Shown: in pieces, positions 23,682-32,589 of the stretch
Position numbering within the stretch: the first letter of the stretch is position 1
Layout of the letters: each line of letters opens with the position of its first letter
Source of the DNA: Thalassobacillus_A hwangdonensis
GTDB taxonomy: Bacteria > Bacillota > Bacilli > Bacillales > Halobacillaceae
Direction: 5' to 3'
Length of the DNA: 64,000 nucleotides
NCBI RefSeq assembly: GCF_042675915.1
Contig: NZ_JBHTKL010000006.1
Span: forward strand, 124,001-188,000
Program-made: the position numbers and the translations under genes
The notes under the pieces: model-generated
What the model saw: the letters and a program-made list of their open reading frames with translations, nothing else
The model's database searches: none
What the model was told of the DNA's origin: nothing

Positions 23682-25225
23682 ATGCTCACCCATTAACGGT
23701 AGGAATCCTGATCTTATACCTCCTCATCCTGATTGTAATCGGAGCGATGAGTTCCAGAAAAAGTGCAGGTGGACTTACTGACTTTTTCCTGGCGGGACGT
23801 AATCTTAATAAATTCACTGTAGCATTGAGTGCCGTCAGTTCAGGACGAAGTTCGTGGCTGGTTTTAGGTGTGACGGGTACGGCGTTTGCTACTGGACTGA
23901 ACGCAGTCTGGGCAATTACCGGGTACATAACGATGGAAGTGTTCATGTTCTTCTATGTTGCAAGACGCTTCCGGATCTTTAGTGAACAAACGGACAGTAT
24001 TACGATTCCGGATATTTTGGAAAATCGCTATGGTGATCGTCTGAAGCTGCTTCGTATCACTTCTTCCATCATCATCATTTTCTTCATGGTTGCCTATGTA
24101 GGAAGTCAGATTGTTGGCGGAGGAACTGCCTTTTCTTCCAGCCTGGGAATCTCGGTGACGAACGGAATGTGGCTGACAGCTGCCATCATTTTACTTTATA
24201 CGATGCTTGGCGGATTCCATGCGGTAAGTAAAACGGATGTGCTTCAAGCATGTTTCATGTTTTTGTCACTCGTCGTTTTGCCGATTATCGCCATCATTGA
24301 GCTCGGTGGTATCGGACCAATCATCGATGCATTAGCATCTGAAGGCGGCGGATTCACTAACCTTTGGCTGTTCGGCTTCGGTGCTATTGCAGGGTTGTTG
24401 GGAATTGCACTAGGAAGTCCTGGTAATCCTCATATCCTTGTACGCTACATGTCGCTGAAAAATGTCAAAGAGATGCGTCAGGCGGCAATGATCGGAACCG
24501 TATGGAACGTAATCATGGGATGGGGTGCAATATGGGTCGGTCTATCTGGGCGTGCATTCTTCGAATCTGTCGATGCGCTTCCAAATGCCAACTCTGAGGC
24601 GCTCTTCACCTCACTCGGGGAAGAATTGCTCAACCCATTCTTCATGGGGATCCTGCTTGTAGCTGTCCTGGCAGCAATCATGTCCAGTGCTGACAGTCAG
24701 TTGCTTGTAGGAGCAAGTGCAGCAGTAAGAGACATTTTCGATAAACTGTTTGCAAAAGAAAAAGACATCCCACAGAAAAAGCTCGTTCTTTACAGCCGCC
24801 TTTCCATTGTAGTAATCATGGCATTGTCTGTATGGCTCGCGTTTTCAGCTCAGGAATTCGTTTTCTGGATGGTATTGTTTGCATTCGGCGGGTTAGGGGC
24901 TTGTTTTGGACCTGTACTGCTTTTGACTTTCTATTGGAAACGTACGACAGGACCTGGTGTACTGGCAGGAATGATCTTCGGTCTTCTCACGGTCATTTTA
25001 GTGAAGAAGCAGCCGGAATGGACATTCAGCTTTCTGCCAGATATGAAACAGTTGTCTGCAGACCTTCTTTTCGGAATTACGTATGAAGCAGTTCCCGGCT
25101 TCCTCGTTGCTGCACTTGCAACGGTAGTAGTTAGCTTCATGACGAAGAAACCTGTGCAGGCAGACAAAATGATTGATCAGCTCAATTACGGTGAAATCGA
25201 AAGAAAAGATCATAAGGCCAGTTGA
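23678..25225 (+). CDS. Sodium:solute symporter, SSS family
   Basis: A 515-residue carrier with about 13 helices. The family signature region GGLTDFFLAGRNLNKFTVALSAVSSGRSSW is at about 30-60, and the conserved YTMLGGFHAVSKTDVLQACFM and MSSADSQLLVGASA are present. These are features of PutP/OpuE-like proline or other amino-acid/organic-acid symporters. It is translationally coupled to the 35-residue accessory protein. The substrate is not certain; the motif set leans to proline-type carriers, useful for osmoprotection in a halophile. Confidence 0.9.
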   Translation: MNAHPLTVGILILYLLILIVIGAMSSRKSAGGLTDFFLAGRNLNKFTVALSAVSSGRSSWLVLGVTGTAFATGLNAVWAITGYITMEVFMFFYVARRFRIFSEQTDSITIPDILENRYGDRLKLLRITSSIIIIFFMVAYVGSQIVGGGTAFSSSLGISVTNGMWLTAAIILLYTMLGGFHAVSKTDVLQACFMFLSLVVLPIIAIIELGGIGPIIDALASEGGGFTNLWLFGFGAIAGLLGIALGSPGNPHILVRYMSLKNVKEMRQAAMIGTVWNVIMGWGAIWVGLSGRAFFESVDALPNANSEALFTSLGEELLNPFFMGILLVAVLAAIMSSADSQLLVGASAAVRDIFDKLFAKEKDIPQKKLVLYSRLSIVVIMALSVWLAFSAQEFVFWMVLFAFGGLGACFGPVLLLTFYWKRTTGPGVLAGMIFGLLTVILVKKQPEWTFSFLPDMKQLSADLLFGITYEAVPGFLVAALATVVVSFMTKKPVQADKMIDQLNYGEIERKDHKAS

Positions 25226-25246
25226 TTTCTCATTCAATAAGAATAA

Positions 25247-25281
25247 AACGCATGCAGCCACAAGTGCTGCATGCGTTTCTT
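25247..25281. terminator. Terminator between symporter and PCD genes
   Basis: A 13-bp perfect stem (AAACGCATGCAGC/GCTGCATGCGTTT) lies between convergent genes. Confidence 0.88.
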
Positions 25282-25317
25282 ATATATACGATTTCATTAT
25301 GTGAGTATATGAAATTG

Positions 25318-25623
25318 TTACTCTTTGATGATTTGGTCATAGAAGGAATCATACTGCTTCGCGCAGGTCAAATCCAAGTCAGTCAGACCTTTTGCCCGCC
25401 AGGAAGTCAACCTCAGCGTCACCAATTTATAATCGATGCTGATGAATGGGTGGTGTTGGATATCTTCAGAATAGGCGGCAACCTGATTGACGAACTCGAT
25501 ACCTGAAAGGTAAGCTTTGAATCGATACTTCTTCGTGATCCACTTTTCATCTTCCAGCTTCCATCCGTCCAGTTTTGCCAGCCCCTGTGCCTTCTCCTCT
25601 TCATTCAACCTTTCCATGAGCAT
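25318..25623 (-). CDS. Pterin-4a-carbinolamine dehydratase family protein
   Basis: About 101 residues. The family active-site pattern is present in EDIQHHPFISIDYKLVTLRL, with the two histidines and the later W in LTSWRAKGLTDLDL. The start is ATG at 25623 just after GAGGAG (or ATG at 25617, two codons later). It catalyses dehydration of 4a-hydroxytetrahydropterin or acts in pterin recycling. No pterin-dependent hydroxylase is visible nearby. It follows a 58-residue gene by 25 bp. Confidence 0.88.
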   Translation of the reverse strand: MLMERLNEEEKAQGLAKLDGWKLEDEKWITKKYRFKAYLSGIEFVNQVAAYSEDIQHHPFISIDYKLVTLRLTSWRAKGLTDLDLTCAKQYDSFYDQIIKE

Positions 25624-25648
25624 TTCACTCCTCAGCTTAAATAATCTA

Positions 25649-25825
25649 TTATACTTCCTCAATTGAGTAGTGGTAGGAAGCTTGAAGTCCTCCCTGACTT
25701 TTCATATCTTCGATGAATGTTTCTGCTTCTTCCATCGTGTGGAATGTCAGTTCTTCATTAACACCGCTGCTCATGAAATCAATTATGGTATCACTTGAAT
25801 TTTTTGCTATGACTTTAAACCCCAT
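25649..25825 (-). CDS. Small conserved-looking protein of unknown function (58 aa)
   Basis: ATG at 25825 is 6 nt after GGAGGGG. The 58-residue product begins MGFKVIAKNSSDTIIDF and ends SYHYSIEEV, and it is acidic with an amphipathic helical middle (MEEAETFIEDMKSQ). It is probably co-transcribed with the PCD gene downstream. I do not recognise the family, but the ribosome binding site and codon pattern make it a real gene. Confidence 0.7.
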   Translation of the reverse strand: MGFKVIAKNSSDTIIDFMSSGVNEELTFHTMEEAETFIEDMKSQGGLQASYHYSIEEV

Positions 25826-26137
25826 TCAAATCCCCTCCACACTTAACATTATTCTGGAAAAGCAATAATATTTCAAACTTTAATGTGTGAGGATGTTCCA
25901 ACTCCATCTTTCCGCCTATGTAAAGCATTTATTCAAAGGGAAGTGGATGAAACTTTTTCACGACAAATTACGTCTAATAAGTAGAGGACACTTCAAAAGA
26001 ACCATTTTACTTAAAATCATTTCATTCAGGTTTCAATCTCATTACATCGAGGGAATGTGATTAACATAGCAGCTATTCTATGATTTGTTGGTTCTCATAA
26101 CATTTTTTGTACGATTATACTTAGGAGGTATCGCACC
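25826..26137. other. 312-bp intergenic region with an ECF-type promoter
   Basis: No reading frame with a ribosome binding site is seen except the small gene that follows. The only recognisable element is the TGAAAC...CGTC promoter at 25948-25974. Confidence 0.5.
25948..25974 (+). promoter_or_regulatory. ECF-sigma-type promoter
   Basis: TGAAAC (25948-25953) and CGTC (25971-25974) are separated by 17 bp. This matches the bipartite pattern of Bacillus extracytoplasmic-function sigma promoters. It points at the 33-residue membrane peptide gene, leaving a leader of about 155 nt. Confidence 0.5.
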
Positions 26138-26239
26138 ATGAAAACGAGAATCAGTTTTGGCCGTGAAGATTTCTTGTATGGAATTGGAGGCTCTTCTTTG
26201 TTGGCAGGTATCCTATACATTACAATTTATATGTTTTAA
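26138..26239 (+). CDS. Small single-helix membrane peptide (33 aa)
   Basis: ATG at 26138 is preceded by TTAGGAGG and followed by 32 more codons. The product has a basic start (MKTRISFGRED) and one hydrophobic helix (GIGGSSLLAGILYITIYMF). A terminator follows directly. The strong ribosome binding site, upstream promoter and terminator make it a genuine monocistronic gene. The function is unknown; a stress-induced membrane peptide is one reading. Confidence 0.65.
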   Translation: MKTRISFGREDFLYGIGGSSLLAGILYITIYMF

Positions 26240-26243
26240 CCTT

Positions 26244-26275
26244 CACCTCTGCACTTATTGTGCAGAGGTTTTTTC
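26244..26275 (+). terminator. Terminator after the 33-aa peptide gene
   Basis: The stem ACCTCTGCAC/GTGCAGAGGT with a 6-nt loop is followed by T6. Confidence 0.9.
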
Positions 26276-26320
26276 TATTCAAGGTGAATAATCAGGTGTT
26301 GGGATTCCCATTTATATCAA

Positions 26321-27931
26321 TTAATCGTTTTTATCCGAATCCTGCTTTTTTCTTCTCAATTTTTCGAGGATCCTTTTTCGATTGATGTGAATCGTTTTTT
26401 CCTCATAACCTTCAGAAGCCACGATATCCTGGGTGGATGCTTTCATGAAAGACCATGCCAGCAGGAACATGATAATAATAAGCGGGAAGCCTCCGACGAT
26501 ACTGGCTGTCTGCAACGTGCCTAATCCACCGAGGAACATTAGTACTAGCGGAAGAAGGCATAGTGCAAATGCCCAGAACAACCGATTCCACCTGAGCGGT
26601 TCTCCTTCCACTTCTTTTTGAACCACAGCAGACAGGATATAAGAACTCGAATCAAAGGTCGTTGCCAAGAAGATGATGGCGAGTACTGTAAAAATAAGTA
26701 CCATGAACTTCGCTAATGGAAGCTGATTGATGATTTGGATGATCGTAGCCGGTGCTCCATTTTCATTCATGAAACCGATCACATCATAACTTCCGGACAG
26801 CTGCAAATAAAGTCCGAAATTGCCCATGATTCCGAAGAAGAGGACACATCCAAGCGTCCCATAGATCATCGTACCAAGAATCATTTGGCGAATCGTTCTC
26901 CCTCGTGAAATGCGCGCGACAAACAATCCAACGAAGGGTGCATAGACCAACCACCATGCCCAGTAAAAAACTGTCCATGTCTCTGGAAATTCCGTTTCTT
27001 CGAATTGAGCGAAATTACCAAACGGCTCTGTCCATGTTGCCATTTTAAAGAAGTTGTCGAGAAGAATACCCAAGCTATTTGTAGTTGTTTCAGTAATGAA
27101 TCTGGTAGGGCCAAGCAGAAATACAAAGCCCAATAGAAATAACGCCAGCCACAAGTTGATATCACTGAGTATTTTTATCCCTTTTTTCAGTCCTGAATAA
27201 GCACTGATGGCGAAGATGGTTGTACATAAAATTAGAATGAAGGTCTGCAAGCCTAAATTGACTCCAATCCCGGTCAATTCACTTATCCCCTCTGCAATCA
27301 TCGGTGTACCTAAAGCGAGGGTTGTTCCGGCACCTCCAAGCAGACCGAACATGAACAGGATATCAATGATGTTCCCGATCGGACCATCTACTGCCCGTCC
27401 CAAAACAGGGCGGCACGCTTCACTGATTTTTAGTACAGGTTTTTTCCTGACATAATAGAAATAAGCAATTGGCAATGCCGGTAAGGTGTAGATTGCCCAA
27501 GCAATTGGTCCCCAATGGAAGATTCCATATGCGGTGGACCATTGGATCGCTTCTTTTGACTCAGGCTCAAGTCCGAAAGGTGGCCCTTGATAATAATAGG
27601 CCCACTCAATGACAGCCCAATACAGAATGCTTGAACCGATTCCGGCAGCAAACAGCATGGCTGCCCATGAAAATGTATTGAATTCAGGCTTTTCGTCTTC
27701 TGCTCCAAGTTTGACATGCCCATTAGCACTGAACGCTACGTAGATTAAAAAGAAAAACACGATAAGTCCCATGACTAGATATAAAACACCAAAATTACCA
27801 GTCATCAATGCGTTCGCCTTATCCACAAACTCTTTCCCTGCATCCGGGAAGAGTACTAATGGAATTGTTACTCCTACCAGTAAAAGGAATGCTCCAATAA
27901 AAGTCGGCCAATCGATGATTCGTGTACGCAC
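26321..27931 (-). CDS. BCCT-family transporter (betaine/choline/carnitine)
   Basis: A 536-residue carrier with 12 helices. The BCCT pattern is clear: FSWAAMLFAAGIGSSILYWAVIEW, the aromatic helix with WGPIAWAIYTLPALPIAYFYY, and the segment FYWAWWLVYAPFVGLFVARISRGRTIRQ. The residues in the first helix of the core (AAGIGSSILYW) differ from the OpuD glycine-betaine type, so choline, carnitine or another quaternary amine is possible. The start is GTG at 27931. Sodium-coupled uptake for osmoprotection is the likely role. A charged C-terminal tail (KRILEKLRRKKQDSDKND) may be an osmosensing extension. Confidence 0.9.
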   Translation of the reverse strand: MRTRIIDWPTFIGAFLLLVGVTIPLVLFPDAGKEFVDKANALMTGNFGVLYLVMGLIVFFFLIYVAFSANGHVKLGAEDEKPEFNTFSWAAMLFAAGIGSSILYWAVIEWAYYYQGPPFGLEPESKEAIQWSTAYGIFHWGPIAWAIYTLPALPIAYFYYVRKKPVLKISEACRPVLGRAVDGPIGNIIDILFMFGLLGGAGTTLALGTPMIAEGISELTGIGVNLGLQTFILILCTTIFAISAYSGLKKGIKILSDINLWLALFLLGFVFLLGPTRFITETTTNSLGILLDNFFKMATWTEPFGNFAQFEETEFPETWTVFYWAWWLVYAPFVGLFVARISRGRTIRQMILGTMIYGTLGCVLFFGIMGNFGLYLQLSGSYDVIGFMNENGAPATIIQIINQLPLAKFMVLIFTVLAIIFLATTFDSSSYILSAVVQKEVEGEPLRWNRLFWAFALCLLPLVLMFLGGLGTLQTASIVGGFPLIIIMFLLAWSFMKASTQDIVASEGYEEKTIHINRKRILEKLRRKKQDSDKND

Positions 27932-28017
27932 ATACTCTCATCCTTTCGTCTATTTTTTCAACGGTATTACACTAGTATTAGTCATACCCTATTCCTCGAC
28001 AAAAGGAGCCAAAAAGA

Positions 28018-28057
28018 CAAAAAAATAACAAACCAAGCACTTTGCCGGTTTGTTATC
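28018..28057 (-). terminator. Terminator of the 84-aa membrane protein gene
   Basis: On the minus strand the arms ATAACAAACC and GGTTTGTTAT enclose a 12-nt loop and are followed by T6. Confidence 0.85.
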
Positions 28058-28061
28058 TTAC

Positions 28062-28316
28062 TTAAATGAAAAATACCCAAGGCAGAATCATCGGAATCAT
28101 GATGATGATCGTCACAATCAACCAGGACGTCTTATTGTCACTTTTCACCTGTTTGATATAAGACATCCCCCACGCCAGTAAAAGCAGTGCAGTTACAAGG
28201 ATACTCCGAAGATGGAAGCCACCTTCTTTGTTATTCATGAATATATACATGCCTCCTTCAACCACAAGCAGTACTCCTACTGCAATATTGAAGAGGTGGA
28301 TAAATCGATTGTTCAC
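28062..28316 (-). CDS. Small membrane protein of unknown function
   Basis: An 84-residue protein with three hydrophobic helices (about 8-27, 37-54, 62-82) separated by short charged loops. The start is GTG at 28316 with GGGGTGAG upstream. It stands alone, with its own terminator. No family recognised. Confidence 0.6.
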   Translation of the reverse strand: MNNRFIHLFNIAVGVLLVVEGGMYIFMNNKEGGFHLRSILVTALLLLAWGMSYIKQVKSDNKTSWLIVTIIIMIPMILPWVFFI

Positions 28317-28417
28317 GTGCTCACCCCGCGCGTCTGAATAATAGCCATCTTATTATAGCATTGACCATCTCTAAAAAAAATATAGATAAAGACAATTTAA
28401 CCTTAACTTAATCTTGA

Positions 28418-28867
28418 TTACTTTAAGCCAAGATCCTGGGTGGTGATTTTTTTATAAAAACCAGTTGCAGCTCCTTCGAATCCCCATTTGCGATAAATTT
28501 CATGGGTCTCCTGCCGCTCTTTTCGATTCCCGCTGTTGAGTACAATCGCCTTCGCTCCTTTACGATGTCCCCATCGCATGGCGTGCATGAAGAGAGATTT
28601 CCCGATCCCTTTCCCTCTTCTGTCTGCTTCAACGACTGCAGCAACAACGCGGATGTACGTATCGTTTTTCTCATAATGAAAACTGTGGATCATTCCGATC
28701 ATACCGACCAACCGCTCGTCCTCTTCATATACATATGTCTGATAGTCAGGCTTCATGTGAATCTTCGCAAACCTCGATGCCATTTCTTCTGGTGAAGTCG
28801 GGTAACCTAGTAAGGTTATCAGACGTGCGAGTTCAGCCGCGTCTTCCAATCCTGCTTCCCGTATCAT
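28418..28867 (-). CDS. GNAT-family N-acetyltransferase
   Basis: A 149-residue acetyltransferase. The acetyl-CoA loop RRGKGIGKSLF is at about 87-97, and the late element is HEIYRKWGFEGAATGFYKKI. It starts with MIREAGLEDAAELARL, the usual first GNAT strand-helix. Substrate unknown. The next gene upstream is a 46-residue exported or anchored peptide. Confidence 0.85.
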   Translation of the reverse strand: MIREAGLEDAAELARLITLLGYPTSPEEMASRFAKIHMKPDYQTYVYEEDERLVGMIGMIHSFHYEKNDTYIRVVAAVVEADRRGKGIGKSLFMHAMRWGHRKGAKAIVLNSGNRKERQETHEIYRKWGFEGAATGFYKKITTQDLGLK

Positions 28868-28914
28868 CGATTCGACACCTTTCTATGTAAAAGAATAAAA
28901 CTGCATTATTCAGT

Positions 28915-29055
28915 TTATACGTTGAATTCGAAAGAACCGTGCAGTACAGCTTCTTCTTCCTTCTCCGGCTCTGGACTTTTCACCTCAAGTGGGATGAACG
29001 CTACCGCCATTCCTAACACAAGAATCAATGCAATGGATTTCGCTGCTTTCTTCAT
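28915..29055 (-). CDS. Small secreted or membrane-anchored peptide (46 aa)
   Basis: ATG at 29055 is 6 nt after GGGGGAG. The 46-residue product is MKKAAKSIALILVLGMAVAF, then a Pro/Glu/Lys-rich stretch (PLEVKSPEPEKEEE) and the end HGSFEFNV. This is a signal-like helix followed by an acidic external tail. I do not recognise it. Confidence 0.65.
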   Translation of the reverse strand: MKKAAKSIALILVLGMAVAFIPLEVKSPEPEKEEEAVLHGSFEFNV

Positions 29056-29212
29056 CCATTTCTCCCCCTTTTGATTGCAATTCAATTTTAACACATGGAA
29101 GAAGCTTTAGGACCAGTTATTTTACTCCCCCTCAACATTAGAAAAACTTGGCTTGTCGCAATGTACTTATAGCGAAAGCCTTAGTGTTTTCTTATACTTT
29201 ATTCCTTTAAGA

Positions 29213-29243
29213 AAGGCAGCCAAGCATCAAATGCTCGGCTGCC
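29213..29243 (-). terminator. Terminator of the acyl-CoA synthetase gene
   Basis: A 13-bp stem, GGCAGCC-AGCAT with its complement (one G-U type mismatch) and a 3-nt loop, is followed by TTTCTT on the minus strand. Confidence 0.85.
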
Positions 29244-29257
29244 CAGTACAATCTGTA

Positions 29258-30835
29258 TCATTTCGGTTGTACTTCTTTTTGACGAAGCTCTACCCTTCGG
29301 ATCTTTCCAGAGGTCGTCTTCGGTAAATCGGATAAAAACTCGATTTTTCGAGGGTACTTATAAGGAGCTGTCAACTCTTTCACATGCTCCTGCAATTCTT
29401 TCACCAGTACTTCGTCACCTTGCTTCCCTTCCTTCAGGACGACGAAGGCTTTGACGATGTGTCCCCTCACTTCATCGGGACTTGCAACCACCGCACATTC
29501 CTGTACGTCAGGGTGCTTTACTAGGGCATCCTCCACTTCGAATGGTCCAATCGTGTAACCGGAACTGATGATAATATCATCACTCCGTCCTTCAAACCAG
29601 AAGTACCCATCTTCATCCATCGATGCCTGATCACCGGTCACGTAATAATCTCCCCTGTAAGACATCTTGGTACGTTCAGGGTCCTTATAGTATTCTTTGA
29701 AAAGTGCAGGCGTATCAAGGTGGACGGCAATATCACCGACTTCTCCAGGCAGTACAGGTTCACCGAGCTCATCAATGATTGCAACCTTGTTACCAGGAGT
29801 TGGTTTCCCCATGGAACCTGGGCGGACTTCCAGGTCTTTCATGATCCCTACAAGCAAAGTGTTTTCTGTTTGACCATATCCATCGCGAACTGTAACGTTG
29901 AAATGTTTCTGGAATGTGTCTATGACTTCCCTGTTCAATGGCTCGCCTGCTGATACTGCACTGTGAAGCGCAGGCAGCTTATAGTCTGCCAGGTTGTCCA
30001 CTTTTGCCATCAGACGATATTCTGTCGGCGTACAGCAAAGCACATTCACTGTATAACGTTCCAAGAGACCTAGATAGGTCTTCGGTTCAAATTTACCTTG
30101 ATAGACCAGTCCTGTCGCTCCAGAGCCGAGCACGGATAAGAACGGACTCCAAATCCATTTCTGCCATCCTGGACCTGCAGTTGCCCATACTGTGTCGCCT
30201 TCTTCAATGCTCAGCCAGCTGCTTGCTGCAGTTTTCAAATGAGCAAATCCCCAGCCATGAGTGTGCACGACACCTTTAGGGTTGCCGGTTGTGCCAGAAG
30301 TATAAGACAAAAATGCCATGTCATCGCGATCTGTTTCTGCTAGTTCCAATTCTGCACCAGCTTCACTCGCTGTCACTTCATCGAGATTGGTCCAGCCTTC
30401 CACAGCCCCTCCCACCGAAAACATCTTCAAGAACTTCATTTCTTCAATTCCATCAAACTGCTCTGCAAACGGGGAATAGCTGATGACACCTCTCACTTCT
30501 CCATGAGAGATTCGGTACTGAAGGTCCTTCTTTCTCAGCATTTCTGAGCTTGGGATGACTACCAACCCTGCTTTCAATGCTGCAATATATACTCCATATG
30601 CTTCAATCAGGCGCGGTATCATGACGAGTACTTTATCTCCACGCTTAAGACCACTTTCCAAGAAAGCGTTTCCAATTTTATTTGCGTTTTTCATCAGATC
30701 AGCGTATGTAATCTCCGCCTTGTTCCCCTGTTCATCTTCCCAAAGGATCGCTTTTCGGTTCGGGTCTTTCGCATGTTTTTCGAATTCCATTACTACATTA
30801 TATTTTTGAGGTGCAATCAATTCTTCTCGTTCCAT
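29258..30835 (-). CDS. Acyl-CoA synthetase, AMP-binding family (MbcS/YtcI-like)
   Basis: A 525-residue adenylate-forming enzyme that activates a medium- or branched-chain acid with ATP and CoA. The P-loop-like YTSGTTGNPKGVVHTHG is near 164-180, the adenylate motif is DGYGQTENT, GDYYVTGDQASMDEDGYFWF marks the hinge, and the acylation lysine is in PKTTSGKIRR near the C-terminus. ATG at 30835 has GGGAGGGG 8 nt upstream. A palindrome TGAGC-ATAC-GCTCA (30861-30874) lies between the -10-like TATAAT (minus strand, near 30885) and the gene and may be an operator. Single gene. Confidence 0.9.
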   Translation of the reverse strand: MEREELIAPQKYNVVMEFEKHAKDPNRKAILWEDEQGNKAEITYADLMKNANKIGNAFLESGLKRGDKVLVMIPRLIEAYGVYIAALKAGLVVIPSSEMLRKKDLQYRISHGEVRGVISYSPFAEQFDGIEEMKFLKMFSVGGAVEGWTNLDEVTASEAGAELELAETDRDDMAFLSYTSGTTGNPKGVVHTHGWGFAHLKTAASSWLSIEEGDTVWATAGPGWQKWIWSPFLSVLGSGATGLVYQGKFEPKTYLGLLERYTVNVLCCTPTEYRLMAKVDNLADYKLPALHSAVSAGEPLNREVIDTFQKHFNVTVRDGYGQTENTLLVGIMKDLEVRPGSMGKPTPGNKVAIIDELGEPVLPGEVGDIAVHLDTPALFKEYYKDPERTKMSYRGDYYVTGDQASMDEDGYFWFEGRSDDIIISSGYTIGPFEVEDALVKHPDVQECAVVASPDEVRGHIVKAFVVLKEGKQGDEVLVKELQEHVKELTAPYKYPRKIEFLSDLPKTTSGKIRRVELRQKEVQPK

Positions 30836-31005
30836 TCGAACATCCCCTCCCAAAATCTATTGAGCATACGCTCAGGATGGATTCATTATAACAAATTTTC
30901 AAAATTATGAATATATTTCATTCGTAGGGTATCTATAGTTCCGTTCTAAATTAGGCTCTGTTTTCGTAGATTACTTAGAAAGACTTCCAGCAGAGGAGGA
31001 TGTTG

Positions 31006-31467
31006 ATGCGCAAGTACATAGGTGCAATGATCATGATGAGTATTCTAGTAACAGGTTGTTCAGGTCGAATCCCAGAGCTTGAGGAATTCAATCCGACATC
31101 CCTGAAGCAGGAAATTCAGCACGTCAACTTCCAAATGCAGCTCCCACATAAACTCCCGTTCGATGTCTCCAGCTTCGAAGTCTATCATTCTCCCCTCTCC
31201 CTCCCCATGATCGAAATCGTGTTCATTGGCGAGGAGGAAAACCGACTCTCACTAATGATCATGGATGCAGAAGTTGCTTCTATAAACACGGATAAGTACG
31301 AAGGGATAAAAATTGGAAACAAGACCGGGTCCTATATCGAATCCGATGATGGTAAAACACTCATTTGGTCATCTGAAGGTGTCAGCTATGAACTCCAATT
31401 GTTGGATGGAGATCATGATTATTCGAAAGCACACTTGATTGCAGTCGCAGAAAGTTTCTTTCCATAG
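31006..31467 (+). CDS. Lipoprotein of unknown function
   Basis: A 153-residue lipoprotein with signal peptide and lipobox LVTGC (Cys near residue 18). The mature part has alternating beta-type strands; no domain is recognised. ATG at 31006 is 5 nt after GGAGGATG; the ATG at 31000 touches the ribosome binding site. A terminator follows. The pattern of short hydrophobic strands and acidic turns is like DUF4367-type proteins, only an impression. Confidence 0.7.
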   Translation: MRKYIGAMIMMSILVTGCSGRIPELEEFNPTSLKQEIQHVNFQMQLPHKLPFDVSSFEVYHSPLSLPMIEIVFIGEEENRLSLMIMDAEVASINTDKYEGIKIGNKTGSYIESDDGKTLIWSSEGVSYELQLLDGDHDYSKAHLIAVAESFFP

Positions 31468-31470
31468 AAA

Positions 31471-31500
31471 AAGGTGTGCCACATTCGGCACACCTTTCTC
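31471..31500. terminator. Bidirectional terminator
   Basis: The stem AAAGGTGTGCC/GGCACACCTTT lies between the convergent lipoprotein and YitT-family genes. Confidence 0.85.
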
Positions 31501-31503
31501 ACA

Positions 31504-32352
31504 TTAAGCTAATCGTTTAAAATTTTGCCCTAATATTTCATTCATCGAATGGACAGTGATGAATGCTGTTTGATCGACAGCGGAAATATATTTCTTCAAT
31601 CGTGTGAAATCTTTCCGGCCCAATATCGTTGTAATAACTTCCTTATCTTCATAATTAAAAGCGCCGCGTGCAGTGTGGATCGTCGCTCCCTTACCGAGCT
31701 GCTCTACAATAAAACTGCGCACTTCATCGCTTTCTTTACTGATGATGACGATCTCTTTATTATCATCGAACTGCTGAAGTGCATAATCAATGACTATTCC
31801 ATTCAGAATGACACCAAAGAATGCATACATCCCGACGGTCGGTCCAAACAGGAAGATCGAAGATGCAGCGATGGCAATGTCTGAGAACAGGACCCCTTTG
31901 CCGACATCGATCGAGAAGTACTTGTTCAGGATCATTGCCAGTATGTCCGTACCTCCTGTAGATGCACCCTGGTGGAATACAAGCGCCATTCCTGACGCCG
32001 CAATGATCTGACCGATGATCAGCTGGATCAGGATGTCATCACTCAATGCCTGTTCCATCGGAGCATACACTTCAAGTCCCCAAACCATGAAGGACAAAGC
32101 AAAGCTTGCATAGATCGTTTTCGCTCCAAATTGAAATCCAAGGAAAATAAGTCCGACTACAAATAATATGATATTCAATATGATCATGATGATACCAAGC
32201 GATAATCCTGGTACCACTTTATCTAAGACGATCGAGAGCCCACTGACACCTCCAGTGGCAAGATCATTTGGTGAAAGAAAGAAATGCACATTGGTCGCTA
32301 CGGCAAACGCTCCTAAATTCATCAGCAAAAAAGACCAGACTTTTTTCAGCAT
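31504..32352 (-). CDS. YitT-family membrane protein (DUF161/DUF2179)
   Basis: A 282-residue protein with five to six helices in the first 190 residues, including the family motifs SPNDLATGGVSGLSIVL and GASTGGTDILAMIL. A cytoplasmic DUF2179 domain follows (KEIVIISKESDEVRSFIVEQLGKGATIHTARGA...). Many paralogues exist in Bacillaceae; functions are largely unknown. The start is ATG with GGGGG upstream. Single gene. Confidence 0.9.
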   Translation of the reverse strand: MLKKVWSFLLMNLGAFAVATNVHFFLSPNDLATGGVSGLSIVLDKVVPGLSLGIIMIILNIILFVVGLIFLGFQFGAKTIYASFALSFMVWGLEVYAPMEQALSDDILIQLIIGQIIAASGMALVFHQGASTGGTDILAMILNKYFSIDVGKGVLFSDIAIAASSIFLFGPTVGMYAFFGVILNGIVIDYALQQFDDNKEIVIISKESDEVRSFIVEQLGKGATIHTARGAFNYEDKEVITTILGRKDFTRLKKYISAVDQTAFITVHSMNEILGQNFKRLA

Positions 32353-32542
32353 CAGAAAGCCCCCTTACGTAAAAATGTTAATGCGTGTTTTTACGACAAA
32401 TAATTCGTCACAATCGGGTATTATAAATACGCTTAGCACGTTTGTAAACAGTTTTGTTCAAAAAAATATTAACTTTTAAAATGGAAGCGTTTTACCTTTA
32501 TACAGATACGGAATGGCATAAAAAGTGGGCAAATAAAGTCCA

Positions 32543-32574
32543 TAGAAAAAATCCCCATAACTTGGTATGGGGAT
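32543..32574 (-). terminator. Terminator of the PAS kinase gene
   Basis: On the minus strand the stem AATCCCCATA/TATGGGGATT is followed by T6. Confidence 0.88.
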
Positions 32575-32589
32575 TACTGATCTAACCTC

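Noticed and set aside
32478..32494. CcpA (cre) site upstream of YitT/kinase region
   Set aside because: TGGAAGCGTTTTAC lacks the final CA of the consensus and is not placed at a promoter.
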